From: Desulfatirhabdium butyrativorans DSM 18734 | Lineage (GTDB): Bacteria > Desulfobacterota > Desulfobacteria > Desulfobacterales > Desulfatirhabdiaceae | Reading direction: 5' to 3' | DNA length: 64,000 nucleotides | Assembly: GCF_000429925.1 (NCBI RefSeq) | Contig: NZ_AUCU01000021.1 | Location: 1 to 64,000, forward strand | Shown: in pieces, positions 39,513-48,877 of the stretch | Layout: every line of letters starts with the position of its first letter | How positions within the stretch are numbered: position 1 is the stretch's first letter | Program-made: the position numbers and the translations under genes | Notes under the pieces: model-generated | Database searches by the model: none | What the model saw: the letters and a program-made list of their open reading frames with translations, nothing else | Told to the model about the DNA's origin: nothing

Positions 39513-40475
39513 ATGAAAGCGCGATGGATTCTTCACCCGCTGGTTGTTTTCATCCTTTCCACGCTTGCGGTGGTCACATCCCTTTTTCTGTATATTTACT
39601 GGTATATGAAGGTCACAACGAATCTGGAGGCGATTCTTCTCCGTTTCAATGTCGATCAAAACGAAGTCCTGGCTTCCCGTGTATGGGTGGTCATTCTGAT
39701 CCTTTCCATTTTAATGGCGATCATGTTTACCGGAACGTTCATCATCTTTTTGTATCACCAGAAAATATCCAAATTGTTTGCGCTTCAGCAGAATTTCATT
39801 CATACGTTTACCCATGAGCTGAAAACACCGGTGACATCGCTCAAGCTTTATCTGGATACGGCGATGAAATATCGGCTTTACACCGCAGATCAGATCAAAT
39901 ATATCGAGTACATGGTGCAGGATGTTTCCAGACTTTCCGGCACCATCGACCGGATGCTCATGATCGCCAGGCTGGAAAGCGGTCATTTTCAGGGGGAGTT
40001 TCAGGATACGGATCTTGTGGCCTTCATCAGCCGGTTTGTTCGGGAACACGCCGATCTTTCCCGAAAGGGCACGATCCAGTTCCACCCGCCAACCGATGGA
40101 CCATTTCGATGTTGGATCAATCAGGCCCTTTTTGAAGTCATGCTTTCCAATCTCATTACCAATGCCTTTCGGTACAACCAATCCGAAACCCCACGGGTTG
40201 ACGTTTATCTGAGCCGGCAAAAGGAAAATGTTTTCGTGCGGATCATTGACAATGGTATCGGCATCGCGCCATCCGAAACCGAAAAAATCTTTCGCAAATT
40301 CTATAAGGTGGACAGGCCCGAGCACATCAACGCGACTGGCAGCGGGCTGGGCCTTTATCTGGTGAAGAGCGTCGCAAAAGCGCACAAAGGTTGGGTGTCC
40401 GCCAGAAGCCCGGGGATTGGAAAAGGGTCTGAATTTATTTTTGCCTTGCCGTGTTCTGGAGTGTCCCATGCATGA
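39513..40475 (+). CDS. Small membrane sensor histidine kinase
   Basis: 320 residues. Two membrane helices (about 8-30 and 58-82) with only about 27 residues between them outside, so it probably senses within the membrane or through a partner. No HAMP or PAS. HisKA H101 in THELKTPVTSL, N-box NLITNAFRYN, DNGIGIAPSE and GSGLGLYLVK. The last 8 bases overlap the response regulator gene, so the pair is a two-component system. Confidence 0.92.
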   Translation: MKARWILHPLVVFILSTLAVVTSLFLYIYWYMKVTTNLEAILLRFNVDQNEVLASRVWVVILILSILMAIMFTGTFIIFLYHQKISKLFALQQNFIHTFTHELKTPVTSLKLYLDTAMKYRLYTADQIKYIEYMVQDVSRLSGTIDRMLMIARLESGHFQGEFQDTDLVAFISRFVREHADLSRKGTIQFHPPTDGPFRCWINQALFEVMLSNLITNAFRYNQSETPRVDVYLSRQKENVFVRIIDNGIGIAPSETEKIFRKFYKVDRPEHINATGSGLGLYLVKSVAKAHKGWVSARSPGIGKGSEFIFALPCSGVSHA

Positions 40476-41265
40476 TGATGTACAGACGCATGCCCATCGT
40501 ATTCTGATCGTCGAGGATGATCCCCACATTTCCGAAGGGCTGAAACTGAACCTGGTGTTGCAGGGATATGAAGTGGAAGTGGAAAGCAGCGGTACGGCGG
40601 CCATTCAGAAATGGAAGGTCTGGAGGCCGGATCTGATCGTTCTCGATATCATGCTGCCCGGAATGGACGGGCTTTCCGTATTGCAGAACATCCGTCTTGC
40701 AGATGAAAAACTTCCGGTTCTGATCCTTTCGGCGCGGACCGCAACCGAAGATCGGGTGGCAGGCCTTGCGCTCGGTGTAGACGATTACATGACCAAGCCG
40801 TTCGATCTCGATGAATTTCTGCTCCGGGTGCATCGCATGCTGACCCGGATGGACTGGTATCGGGAAAAAGAGCGGAAACATCCTGAGATGGGGATGGCCG
40901 AAGCGGATATCTACCGGTTTGGATCGAACTGGATCAATTTTGCCACATCCAGCGCACAGGGTGCGGCAGGGGCCGTTCAATTGACCATGCATGAGCTGAG
41001 GCTCCTGAAAGTGTTTGTGCAAAACCCCAGAAAACCGCTTCGGCGCGAGCATCTTCTCGAAGTGGTCTGGGGATACAGCAAGGATATTACAACCCGAACC
41101 GTGGATAACTTTATCGTTCGTTTCCGGAAATATTTTGAATCGGACCCCAAACACCCCCGGTATTTCAAAAGTTTGCGGTCCGTTGGATATGTGTTTGATC
41201 CGGATCCGTCCAATCCGGAAGGGACCGTCTCCATGTTGAAACGGTTGATGTCGAGAAGAAGCTGA
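40468..41265 (+). CDS. OmpR-family response regulator
   Basis: 265 residues from ATG 40468. Receiver about 10-125 (EDD at 16-18, D60 in VLDIMLPGMDG, lysine in YMTKPFDLDE); winged-helix DNA-binding domain about 165-250 with LTMHELRLLKVFVQN and RTVDNFIVRFRKYFE. It is the cognate of the kinase that overlaps it. The putA-like gene begins 37 bases downstream and may share the transcript; regulon unknown. Confidence 0.93.
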   Translation: MHDDVQTHAHRILIVEDDPHISEGLKLNLVLQGYEVEVESSGTAAIQKWKVWRPDLIVLDIMLPGMDGLSVLQNIRLADEKLPVLILSARTATEDRVAGLALGVDDYMTKPFDLDEFLLRVHRMLTRMDWYREKERKHPEMGMAEADIYRFGSNWINFATSSAQGAAGAVQLTMHELRLLKVFVQNPRKPLRREHLLEVVWGYSKDITTRTVDNFIVRFRKYFESDPKHPRYFKSLRSVGYVFDPDPSNPEGTVSMLKRLMSRRS

Positions 41266-41301
41266 AACCTCTCTGCATCCTTGCGAAAAGGATATCTTCC
41301 C

Positions 41302-44300
41302 ATGCGTTTTTCAAATAGGATTTCTTCGGAAGATCAAGGTATCATCGAGGAGGCCGCCGTTCTGGCCGAAACCTGGCAGAACAGGGCCAACGCTCTTTTG
41401 AGCGATGCGGAAAAGCGAAATCAGCATCGCATGGCAAGGCTTCTTGCCCATCCGATGGATAAAGTCATCCTGGCCCGGATCATGGATCAGAGTTTTCGGC
41501 CAAACCGCGCCGAGCGGGTGGCGGATCAGCTTCATGCATTGCTCGACACTTACGGCATTCCCTCTTTTCTCGATCCGGTGGAAAAACTGCTGATGTATGC
41601 CTTTCAGATTGCCGGACGTCATCTGCCTGCGTTTTCGGTTCCCAGGGTGATCGAAAGGATTCGTCAGGACAGCCGCCAGGCGATCGTACCCGGGGAAAGC
41701 GGGTTGCTGATGCCGCATCTGGAAAGGCGAAGGCAGGAAAACGTCCGGATGAATATCAATCATCTGGGAGAGGCCGTCCTCGGGGAGGCGGAGGCATTGC
41801 ATCGGCTCCAGACCTATATCGAAGATTTGGAATCCCCTGCCATCGAATATATTTCGGTGAAGATTTCGACCATTTATTCCCAGATTTCCTCGCTGGCTTT
41901 CGACGATACGGTCAGCGTATTGTGTGAGCGCCTCTCCCGATTGTTCCTTGCAGCCAAAACGCACCGGTTTGTCCGGAAAGACGGCGGCAGCATCCAGAAA
42001 TTCGTCAATCTCGACATGGAGGAGTACCGGGATCTTGATATCACGCTGCAAGCCTTCATCAAAACCCTGGAGCGCCCCCAATTTCAGGATCTTTCGGCGG
42101 GCATCGTGCTGCAGGCGTATCTTCCGGATTCCGCCTACCTGCAGCAGGAACTGACCCGGTGGGCCATCGACCGGGTAAATCAGGGCGGCGCGCCCATCAA
42201 GATTCGTATCGTAAAGGGCGCCAATATGGAAATGGAGCTTGTGGAATCGGCGCTGAACAATTGGCCGCTGGCTCCTTTCGACAACAAACTGGACGTGGAC
42301 GCCAACTACAAGCGGATGGTGGATTGGGGTGCAAGACCCGAACACATCCGGGCGGTACACCTCGGTATCGCTTCCCACAATCTTTTCGAGCTGGCCTATG
42401 CCTATGCGAGGGCGCGCCGGAACGGGGCGCTTGCGGGCATTTCTCTGGAAATGCTCGAGGGCATGGCGGACCATATCCGCAGGGCGATTCAGGAAATATT
42501 CCCCGAAGTGCTCCTGTATGCGCCTGTTGCAGCCAGAGATCAGTTCATCAACGCCATTGCCTATCTCATTCGCAGGCTGGATGAAAACACGGCGCCTGAT
42601 AATTTTCTGCGGCACAGCTTCCGGCTTAGCCCCGGTTCACCGGAGTGGCGGTTTCTGAAGGATCAGTTCATCCGCTCGGTCAGCCGGCGACACCATACCC
42701 CCCATCGGTCGAATCGGAAACAAAACCGGCAGGACGAGATCGCATCGGCCAAGACGAGCACCTTCGTTACGGGTGAATTCATCAACGAACCGGATACGGA
42801 CTGGTCCCTTGCCGCAAACCGGAAGTGGGCGGAGGCCATTCGGGAAAAATGGATGAAAACGCCGGAGGATGCCCCGATCGAAATCCCGATTGTCGTTTCC
42901 GGAAAATCTGTCTATGCCGGTCGGAAGATTTTGGAGTGCATCGATCCGTCGCAAATAGGTGCAGGCTTCGCTCGACCACCGGTGACGGTGGCACGGTGTG
43001 CCCTGGCCGATGCCGGAGACCTCGATGCAGCCGTTCGGGCGGCCAAAGAGGACACCGAAGGGTGGCGCAAACGATCCATCGATGAGCGTCATGCCCTGCT
43101 CAGCCGGGTTGCCGTTGAATTCCGGAGGGCAAGGGCTGATCTGATCGGGGCCGCTGCGGCCAACACGGGCAAAGTGTTTACGGAGGCGGACATCGAGGTT
43201 TCGGAGGCCATCGATTTCCTCGAATTCTACCCGCATTCCGCCCGCACGTTCTGGAGCATGCCGCATGTCGCAGCCTTCCCGAAGGGGGTTGGGCTGGTGA
43301 TTTCCCCATGGAATTTTCCCATTTCCATTCCGGTCGGCGGTATCAGCGCAGCGCTGGCCGCAGGCAACACCGTGATTTTCAAACCCGCCTCAGCCGCCGT
43401 CCTGGTGGCCTGGGAGCTTTGCCAGTGTTTCTGGCGGGCCGGAATTCCCCAGACGGCGCTGCAGTTCGTTCCGTGTCCGGGCGAGCTTGCCGGATCCCGG
43501 CTGGTTGGAAACGCGGATATCGATTTCATCATTCTGACAGGCGGAACCGACACCGGGATGCGGATCCTGCGGCAGCGGCCGAATGTCTGGCTGGCTGCAG
43601 AAACCGGCGGCAAGAACGCCACCATCGTTACGGCAATGGCAGATCGGGATCAGGCCATCAAAAACGTCATTCATTCCGCCTTCAGCAATTGCGGCCAGAA
43701 ATGTTCGGCAACATCCCTGCTTATCCTGGAATCGGAGGTCTATCACGACGAGGACTTCAAACGAAGATTGCTCGATGCAGCGCAAAGTCTGAAAGTCGGC
43801 TCTGCATGGCGCTTCGAAAACCGGATGGGGCCGCTCGTCTCGCCGCCACAGGGGCCGCTTCTTCGAGGGCTGAATACGCTCGATCCCGGTGAGCGGTGGC
43901 TGCTGCAGCCAACCCCGATCGATGGAAATCCCCATCTATGGACGCCGGGAATCAAATGGGGGGTGCGGCCGGGTTCTTTCACCCACATGACGGAACTGTT
44001 TGGCCCGGTTTTGGGTGTGATGGAAGCCCGAAGCCTCGATCATGCCATTTCGCTGGCCAACCAGACCGGTTATGGCCTGACGGCGGGCATCGAGAGCCTG
44101 GATGTGCGGGAACAGGAGCGTTGGAAGGCGAAGATCACCGCCGGGAATCTCTACATCAACCGGGGAACGACTGGAGCCGTGGTGCTGCGCCAGCCCTTCG
44201 GCGGCATGAAAAAATCGGCTCTCGGGGCCGGAATCAAGGCGGGTGGGCCCAATTATGTGGCCCAGTTCATGCGGTTCGAGGATCGTTCGCTGCCGCCTGC

Positions 44301-44943
44301 CGGTCCGATCCGGCTGGAAAACCGCTGGTCGGCTCTGGTGCAGCGCTGGAAAAACAAATTGTTGTGGGGCCAGTTCGAAGAACCGGCTGAAATCGAAAAA
44401 ACGATCCGGGCCATTCAGAGCGATCTCTTCCATATGGAGAACGAATTTGGCGTCGAAAAAGACTATTTTCATCTGCGTGGTCAGGACAACGTTGTCCGCT
44501 ATTTGCCTGCAGGCAGGGTGTGCGTCCGGGTGCATCTGGAAGATACGCTTTTCGAGACGCTCGCCCGCATCGCCGCAGCCCGGATCGCCGGATGTTCGGT
44601 GGTGGTGAGCATGCCTTTCGGTCTTCCGGAGGATGGCTCGTTGAAACGATTTCTTTCGGGTCCGGAAGCAAAGATATTGATGGAAAACGTGGATCTGGTG
44701 CAGCAGACCGACGAGAGCCTGGCCCGATCCCTTGGAGAAATGAACCGGCTGCGGTATGCGGCGCCGGACCGGGTTCCGGAGCTGATTTATCGGGAAGCCG
44801 GGCGAATGGGCTTTACCGTCTCGAGGGCAGCAGTCTGCATGGAAGGCCGCATCGAGCTGCTGCATTATTTGCAGGAGCAGAGCATCTGCAACAATTACCA
44901 TCGATACGGGAACATCGGGGAGCGCTCCGTGATGCTTTCCTGA
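41302..44943 (+). CDS. putA: Bifunctional proline dehydrogenase / glutamate-semialdehyde dehydrogenase (PutA-like)
   Basis: 1213 residues. Proline dehydrogenase-like FAD barrel in about 100-470 (IKIRIVKGANMEMEL, GIASHNLFELAYAYA, YAPVAARDQ); aldehyde dehydrogenase domain about 510-1000 with E767 in AETGGKNA and catalytic C801 in NCGQKCSATS; and a C-terminal region of about 200 residues containing LRGQDNVVRYLPAGRV. No DNA-binding ribbon-helix-helix at the N-terminus, so it is not the trifunctional PutA repressor. Oxidises proline to glutamate, passing electrons to the quinone pool. Start at ATG 41302 after AAAAGGA; TTG 41281 is in frame. Confidence 0.92.
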   Translation: MRFSNRISSEDQGIIEEAAVLAETWQNRANALLSDAEKRNQHRMARLLAHPMDKVILARIMDQSFRPNRAERVADQLHALLDTYGIPSFLDPVEKLLMYAFQIAGRHLPAFSVPRVIERIRQDSRQAIVPGESGLLMPHLERRRQENVRMNINHLGEAVLGEAEALHRLQTYIEDLESPAIEYISVKISTIYSQISSLAFDDTVSVLCERLSRLFLAAKTHRFVRKDGGSIQKFVNLDMEEYRDLDITLQAFIKTLERPQFQDLSAGIVLQAYLPDSAYLQQELTRWAIDRVNQGGAPIKIRIVKGANMEMELVESALNNWPLAPFDNKLDVDANYKRMVDWGARPEHIRAVHLGIASHNLFELAYAYARARRNGALAGISLEMLEGMADHIRRAIQEIFPEVLLYAPVAARDQFINAIAYLIRRLDENTAPDNFLRHSFRLSPGSPEWRFLKDQFIRSVSRRHHTPHRSNRKQNRQDEIASAKTSTFVTGEFINEPDTDWSLAANRKWAEAIREKWMKTPEDAPIEIPIVVSGKSVYAGRKILECIDPSQIGAGFARPPVTVARCALADAGDLDAAVRAAKEDTEGWRKRSIDERHALLSRVAVEFRRARADLIGAAAANTGKVFTEADIEVSEAIDFLEFYPHSARTFWSMPHVAAFPKGVGLVISPWNFPISIPVGGISAALAAGNTVIFKPASAAVLVAWELCQCFWRAGIPQTALQFVPCPGELAGSRLVGNADIDFIILTGGTDTGMRILRQRPNVWLAAETGGKNATIVTAMADRDQAIKNVIHSAFSNCGQKCSATSLLILESEVYHDEDFKRRLLDAAQSLKVGSAWRFENRMGPLVSPPQGPLLRGLNTLDPGERWLLQPTPIDGNPHLWTPGIKWGVRPGSFTHMTELFGPVLGVMEARSLDHAISLANQTGYGLTAGIESLDVREQERWKAKITAGNLYINRGTTGAVVLRQPFGGMKKSALGAGIKAGGPNYVAQFMRFEDRSLPPAGPIRLENRWSALVQRWKNKLLWGQFEEPAEIEKTIRAIQSDLFHMENEFGVEKDYFHLRGQDNVVRYLPAGRVCVRVHLEDTLFETLARIAAARIAGCSVVVSMPFGLPEDGSLKRFLSGPEAKILMENVDLVQQTDESLARSLGEMNRLRYAAPDRVPELIYREAGRMGFTVSRAAVCMEGRIELLHYLQEQSICNNYHRYGNIGERSVMLS

Positions 44944-44966
44944 CGAGGATCGTTTTCGGCCCGTCG

Positions 44967-46004
44967 TTATTTCAGGTCGTTGGTGGATTCAAACAGGTTG
45001 TGTATATCCTCCATTTTTTCTTTGGCCGCGATATACCCTTCTTCGATGGTATGGGCTACCTTGTCGAAATCCATCATCTTGAGTTCGCCGAGCCGGGGCT
45101 CGATTAGAATATCCGGCGGGTCTACGGCAAGATTGATCCGGTTGATTCTGCGCTGCATGATGGCGATGGACGTGGTCACCGTTTCGATGATATCGGGCGC
45201 GGGTGATTCCTGTTGCAGAAGCTCACCGATTTTCGCTTTGAATTCGGCTTCCGCACTCTGGTAAAAGCCGCTCAGTTTGTTCATCAACTCGCCTGCATAC
45301 GAGCGTCCCTCTTCTGCAGCCGTCTTGGCCTTCCCTTTCTTTCGGGATGCTTTCACAACCATTTTCTGCCGGGATGCAATCGTTCCACTCAGATCGACGG
45401 CAATGATCAGGTCCCCATCCTCCACTCGCGCCGCGCCAACCGGAACAGGATCCACAAGCCCGCCGTCCACAAGCCATCGGTCTTTGATTCGTGCCGGGGC
45501 GAACAGACCCGGCACGGACATGGTCGCCCGCAAGGCATCCAGAAGGTTTCCGGATTTCAAAATCACTTTTTCGCCGGTCTGCAGGTCGGTTGCCACCATG
45601 GAAACCGGTATCCGAAGCTCCGAAAACTCCGTCGCTTCGGCGTGCATGAAAAAGAGCTCTTTCAATTTCTTGGTGGCATTCAACAGTCCCGATCGCGGGA
45701 AAACCACATCGAAATAGGAAAAGACTTTTTTCCCGTCCATCTTCAGTACGAAGTCCTTCAGGCTTTTCAGGCCACCGGCGGCATAGATGGCGCCGACATA
45801 GGCTCCGATGCTGCATCCGACAATGTAGTCGATCGGAAAACCTGCCTCCTCCAGTGCCTCGATGACGCCGATATGGGCCCATCCCCTCGATGATCCGCTT
45901 CCGAGAACCAGCCCGATCCGTTTTCGGGAAGGCGTCGGATTTGTGATTGGGGCCGTTACTTCGCTGATTTCTCTTCCGTCCCTTTTTCCAAGTTTCCACA
46001 CCAT
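44967..46004 (-). CDS. Patatin-like phospholipase (RssA-like)
   Basis: 345 residues. Oxyanion loop GSGSSRG (35-41), nucleophile S65 in GCSIG (63-67), and catalytic Asp D180 in VDGGLVDP, the full patatin Ser-Asp dyad. An Ala/Lys-rich insert (KASRKKGKAKTAAEEG) follows the catalytic part and the tail is helical. No signal peptide, so cytoplasmic acyl hydrolase on phospholipids or lysolipids. Converges on putA with only 23 bases between stops. Confidence 0.9.
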   Translation of the reverse strand: MVWKLGKRDGREISEVTAPITNPTPSRKRIGLVLGSGSSRGWAHIGVIEALEEAGFPIDYIVGCSIGAYVGAIYAAGGLKSLKDFVLKMDGKKVFSYFDVVFPRSGLLNATKKLKELFFMHAEATEFSELRIPVSMVATDLQTGEKVILKSGNLLDALRATMSVPGLFAPARIKDRWLVDGGLVDPVPVGAARVEDGDLIIAVDLSGTIASRQKMVVKASRKKGKAKTAAEEGRSYAGELMNKLSGFYQSAEAEFKAKIGELLQQESPAPDIIETVTTSIAIMQRRINRINLAVDPPDILIEPRLGELKMMDFDKVAHTIEEGYIAAKEKMEDIHNLFESTNDLK

Positions 46005-46214
46005 GACCGTTTCTCCAGAGCCTATTTGAAAAGCGCTTTACACGGTTTCGAGAGTATAGTATCTTTCAACGTTCTTTTCAGCCCGATGGGTGTTTTACAG
46101 TGCAAATGAAAAGCACACGGATGGGTCCCATTGTTGGGATGAGGCCTATCGGATATCCAAAATCCTGCGGTTATTTGAATCGTTTGTATATCGAAAAAAA
46201 GGAAAGGACTTGTC

Positions 46215-46406
46215 ATGTCGAAAATTTGCGAAATTTGTGGGAAGAAACCCACTACCGGCTGCAATGTATCTCATGCCCACAATGTCACCAAAAGAAAATT
46301 CAATCCCAATCTGCAAAGGGTGCGGATCCTGATGAACGGCAAGGTAAAAAAAGCCAATGTCTGCACCAATTGCATCAAAGGTGGGGGCATCACCAAAGCA
46401 CCCTGA
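46215..46406 (+). CDS. rpmB: 50S ribosomal protein L28
   Basis: L28, 63 residues: [33 protein letters not shown] and CTNCIKGG. The CxxC pairs make this the zinc-ribbon form, as for L36, S14, S4 and L24 in the ribosomal cluster. GGAAAGGACTTGTC precedes the ATG. Stands alone, as L28 often does, and divergent from the patatin gene. Confidence 0.96.
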   Translation: MSKICEICGKKPTTGCNVSHAHNVTKRKFNPNLQRVRILMNGKVKKANVCTNCIKGGGITKAP

Positions 46407-46430
46407 AAATCGCCTCCTGTCCGCATGGGT

Positions 46431-46459
46431 GCAGGGGCGGGTTTCAAACCCGCTCCTGC
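46431..46459. terminator. Hairpin after rpmB
   Basis: Near-perfect inverted repeat GCAGGGGCGGGTTT / AAACCCGCTCCTGC with one G-T pair, followed by CTAATTTT. It can end rpmB transcription. Its sequence also resembles a dispersed GGGCGGGTTTCAAACCCGC palindrome common in related genomes. Confidence 0.65.
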
Positions 46460-46465
46460 CTAATT

Positions 46466-46720
46466 TTGATGAACTCGTAAAAAGTCAAAATCGAGTCGGC
46501 GTTGTAAAAAGGCCGCAGACAAGGCGCGCAAATCCTGAGGAATGAGGAGTAGTTAGTGCCTGAACGGAAAACCCCTATTTGGTTCAGCCCGCCCTCCGGC
46601 TCAGGTTGTACCCAAAACGGGTTTTCCGTTCAGGTACGAGTTAACCTGCGCCGCAGGGACGAAGGAGGCAGCGCAATCCCGCGATGCGCGGGATATCCGG
46701 ACTTTTTACAAAGCCGTCAA
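46466..46720. repeat. Inverted-repeat region with GTAAAAAGTC ends, nesting another element
   Basis: Left arm near 46466-46486 contains CGTAAAAAGTC, and right arm near 46700-46720 is its imperfect complement (GACTTTTTACAAAGCCG). The same arms bound a 137-bp element at 59660-59796. Inside lies copy C of the other element family, apparently inserted into this one. The right end carries the TGA stop of rel (46717-46719). This accounts for the gap 46407-46716; no gene is seen in it. Confidence 0.7.
46556..46637. repeat. Inverted-repeat element, copy C (internally deleted)
   Basis: 82-bp element with terminal repeats GTGCCTGAACGGAAAACC and GGGTTTTCCGTTCAGGTAC. Read on the minus strand it matches copy B from its left end through ACAACCTGAGCCGGAGGGC, then lacks about 45 interior bases and resumes at AATAGGGG. 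Preceded by GTTA, as is copy B. Confidence 0.85.
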
Positions 46721-48867
46721 TTTTCCAGCCGTTTGACAAACCGCACCCCTTTGATTTTTCGAATATCCTTCATCAGATCGGCCAGATGATCCCTGCTGTT
46801 GACCGAGAGCGTCAAGCGGGTGGTCGCCATCATGTCGTCGCCGGTGGCCGAATTGACGCCCAGAATATTCGCACCTTTCCGCGAGATTTCCGAAGTAATG
46901 TCCGCCAGAAGACCTACCCGATCGTAGGACAGAATTTCGACATTGACGGGATAGCTTTCGTGCTGCACATCCCCCCAGTGTGCCTCGAGTGTTCGTTCGG
47001 GAATGACGTTTCGCATGCTCGGGCAATCGATTCGATGAACGGTGACACCCCTGCCACGGGTGATGAATCCGATGATCCGGTCTCCGGGGATGGGATTGCA
47101 GCATTTGCCTTTTCGGTGTTGGATGTCATCGTAGCCCTTGATGATGATGTCCGTGCTTTTGGGCTTGTTCGATCGGATTTTCCCGAGGAGTTTTTCGATC
47201 AGCGATTCGGATGTGATTTCCGGTTCCTCTTTGGGAACCATCTTTCTGAAAATCTGAAGCGGGGTTATCCGGCCAAATCCGGTTGCGGCCATCAATTCGT
47301 CCAGATTCTTGAATCCGAAGAATTGGACGATTTCATCCATTTCCGGGGCCTTGGCCATGTCGTGAAAATTCTTGTTGTGCTTGCGAAATTCCTTTTCGCA
47401 CATTTCCTTGCCCTGGTTAACCGATCGTTCCTTCTCCTGAGAGCGGATCCACTGCAAAATCCGGCCCCTCGCCTTGGCTGTCTTGACGAACGAGAGCCAG
47501 TCGCGACTGGGCATGTGGTTCTTGGTGGTGAGAATGTGAACCGTTTCGCCGGTTTTCAGCTTGTAGTTGAGCGGCACGATCCGGCCGTTGACCTTTGCGC
47601 CGGTGCATTGGTTGCCGATGTCCGTATGAATCAGGTAGGCCAGGTCCACCGGTGTGGCGCCCTGCGGCAAGGTTCTGAGGTCCCCTTTCGGCGTGAAAAC
47701 GTAGACTTCATCCTGAAACAGGTCCAGGCGGACATTTTCGAGATATTCCTGTGAGGTATGGCTGTACTCCTGGTTCTGCACCAGATCCTGCAGCCATGCG
47801 AACTGTTTGGCCATGTCGAGATCGGCCGGTTTTCCTTCCTTGTAGCTCCAGTGGGCCGCGATTCCTGCCTTCGCTTCCTGGTCCATCTCCCGGGTCCGCA
47901 ACTGGATTTCGATCCTTCTGCCCAGCGGGCCGAAGACCGTGGTGTGCAGCGAGCGGTAGCCGTTGGGCTTGGGTCTGCCGATGTAGTCCTTGAATTTCCC
48001 CTGGATATGGGGCCATTTGCTGTGGATGTATCCCAGGGCCTGCCAGCACTCCTGGACGGAATTCATGATGATCCGGAACGCGATGATATCGTAGATTTCC
48101 TCGAAGGGGAGCTGCTGGTTGACCATCTTGCGGTAGATGCTGTAGAGGTTCTTGTAGCGGCCCATCACCTCGACCGAATGCCCGTTCTGGGCCATCAGAT
48201 CGCCAAGCTCCCGTTTGACCATTTCAATGTATTCTTCCTTTTCGCTCTGGTCGCGCATGAGCTTGTTCTTCAAATCCTCGTATTCTTCCGGATGGGTGTA
48301 GCGGAAGGCGTTGTCCTCGAGTTCGTTCTTGATCCAGTAGATGCCCATCCGGGAGGCGAGCGGCGCATAGATATCGAGGGTTTCCTGGGCGATTTCCCGT
48401 TTGCGTTTTTCGGACTTGTGGTACTGCAGGGTTCGCATGTTGTGGATGCGGTCCGCCAGCTTGATCAGCAGGACCCGGATGTCCTTGGACATCGCGAGAA
48501 TCATTTTCCGGTAGTTTTCCACCTGCCGGTCGATGGTGTTGGCGAATTCGAGCTCGCTCAGTTTCGTGACGCCATCGACAAGATGTTTCACATTCGGGCC
48601 GAAATTCTCCTCGATTTCTTCGATGGTGGCATGGGTATCTTCCACGACATCATGGAGCAGCCCGGCGGCGATGCTGACGACATCGAGCTTCATGTCGGCC
48701 AGGATGCCCGCCACCTCCAGCGGGTGCATCAGATAGGGCTCGCCGCTCATCCGGACTTGACCGTCATGCACACGGGCCGAGTAGATGTAGGCCCGTTCGA
48801 TGAGATCGCAATCCGCATCCGGGTTGGTTTCGAGAACCTTGTCGATGATATCGTTGATCCGGATCAT
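46717..48867 (-). CDS. rel: Bifunctional (p)ppGpp synthetase/hydrolase (Rel/SpoT)
   Basis: Stringent-response enzyme of about 716 residues. HD hydrolase domain near the N-terminus with LLHDVVEDT (H72-D73, so hydrolase likely active), synthetase domain with YKNLYSIYRKM and GYRSLHTTVFG, TGS domain (VYVFTPKGDLRTLPQGATPVDLAY), zinc-finger/helical part and C-terminal ACT domain (VGLLADITSEISRKGANIL). Start set at ATG 48867 (MIRINDII), 11 bases after proS; a longer reading to 48930 overlaps proS. The stop codon lies in the end of a repeat element. Confidence 0.95.
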   Translation of the reverse strand: MIRINDIIDKVLETNPDADCDLIERAYIYSARVHDGQVRMSGEPYLMHPLEVAGILADMKLDVVSIAAGLLHDVVEDTHATIEEIEENFGPNVKHLVDGVTKLSELEFANTIDRQVENYRKMILAMSKDIRVLLIKLADRIHNMRTLQYHKSEKRKREIAQETLDIYAPLASRMGIYWIKNELEDNAFRYTHPEEYEDLKNKLMRDQSEKEEYIEMVKRELGDLMAQNGHSVEVMGRYKNLYSIYRKMVNQQLPFEEIYDIIAFRIIMNSVQECWQALGYIHSKWPHIQGKFKDYIGRPKPNGYRSLHTTVFGPLGRRIEIQLRTREMDQEAKAGIAAHWSYKEGKPADLDMAKQFAWLQDLVQNQEYSHTSQEYLENVRLDLFQDEVYVFTPKGDLRTLPQGATPVDLAYLIHTDIGNQCTGAKVNGRIVPLNYKLKTGETVHILTTKNHMPSRDWLSFVKTAKARGRILQWIRSQEKERSVNQGKEMCEKEFRKHNKNFHDMAKAPEMDEIVQFFGFKNLDELMAATGFGRITPLQIFRKMVPKEEPEITSESLIEKLLGKIRSNKPKSTDIIIKGYDDIQHRKGKCCNPIPGDRIIGFITRGRGVTVHRIDCPSMRNVIPERTLEAHWGDVQHESYPVNVEILSYDRVGLLADITSEISRKGANILGVNSATGDDMMATTRLTLSVNSRDHLADLMKDIRKIKGVRFVKRLEN

Positions 48868-48877
48868 GGAAATACCA

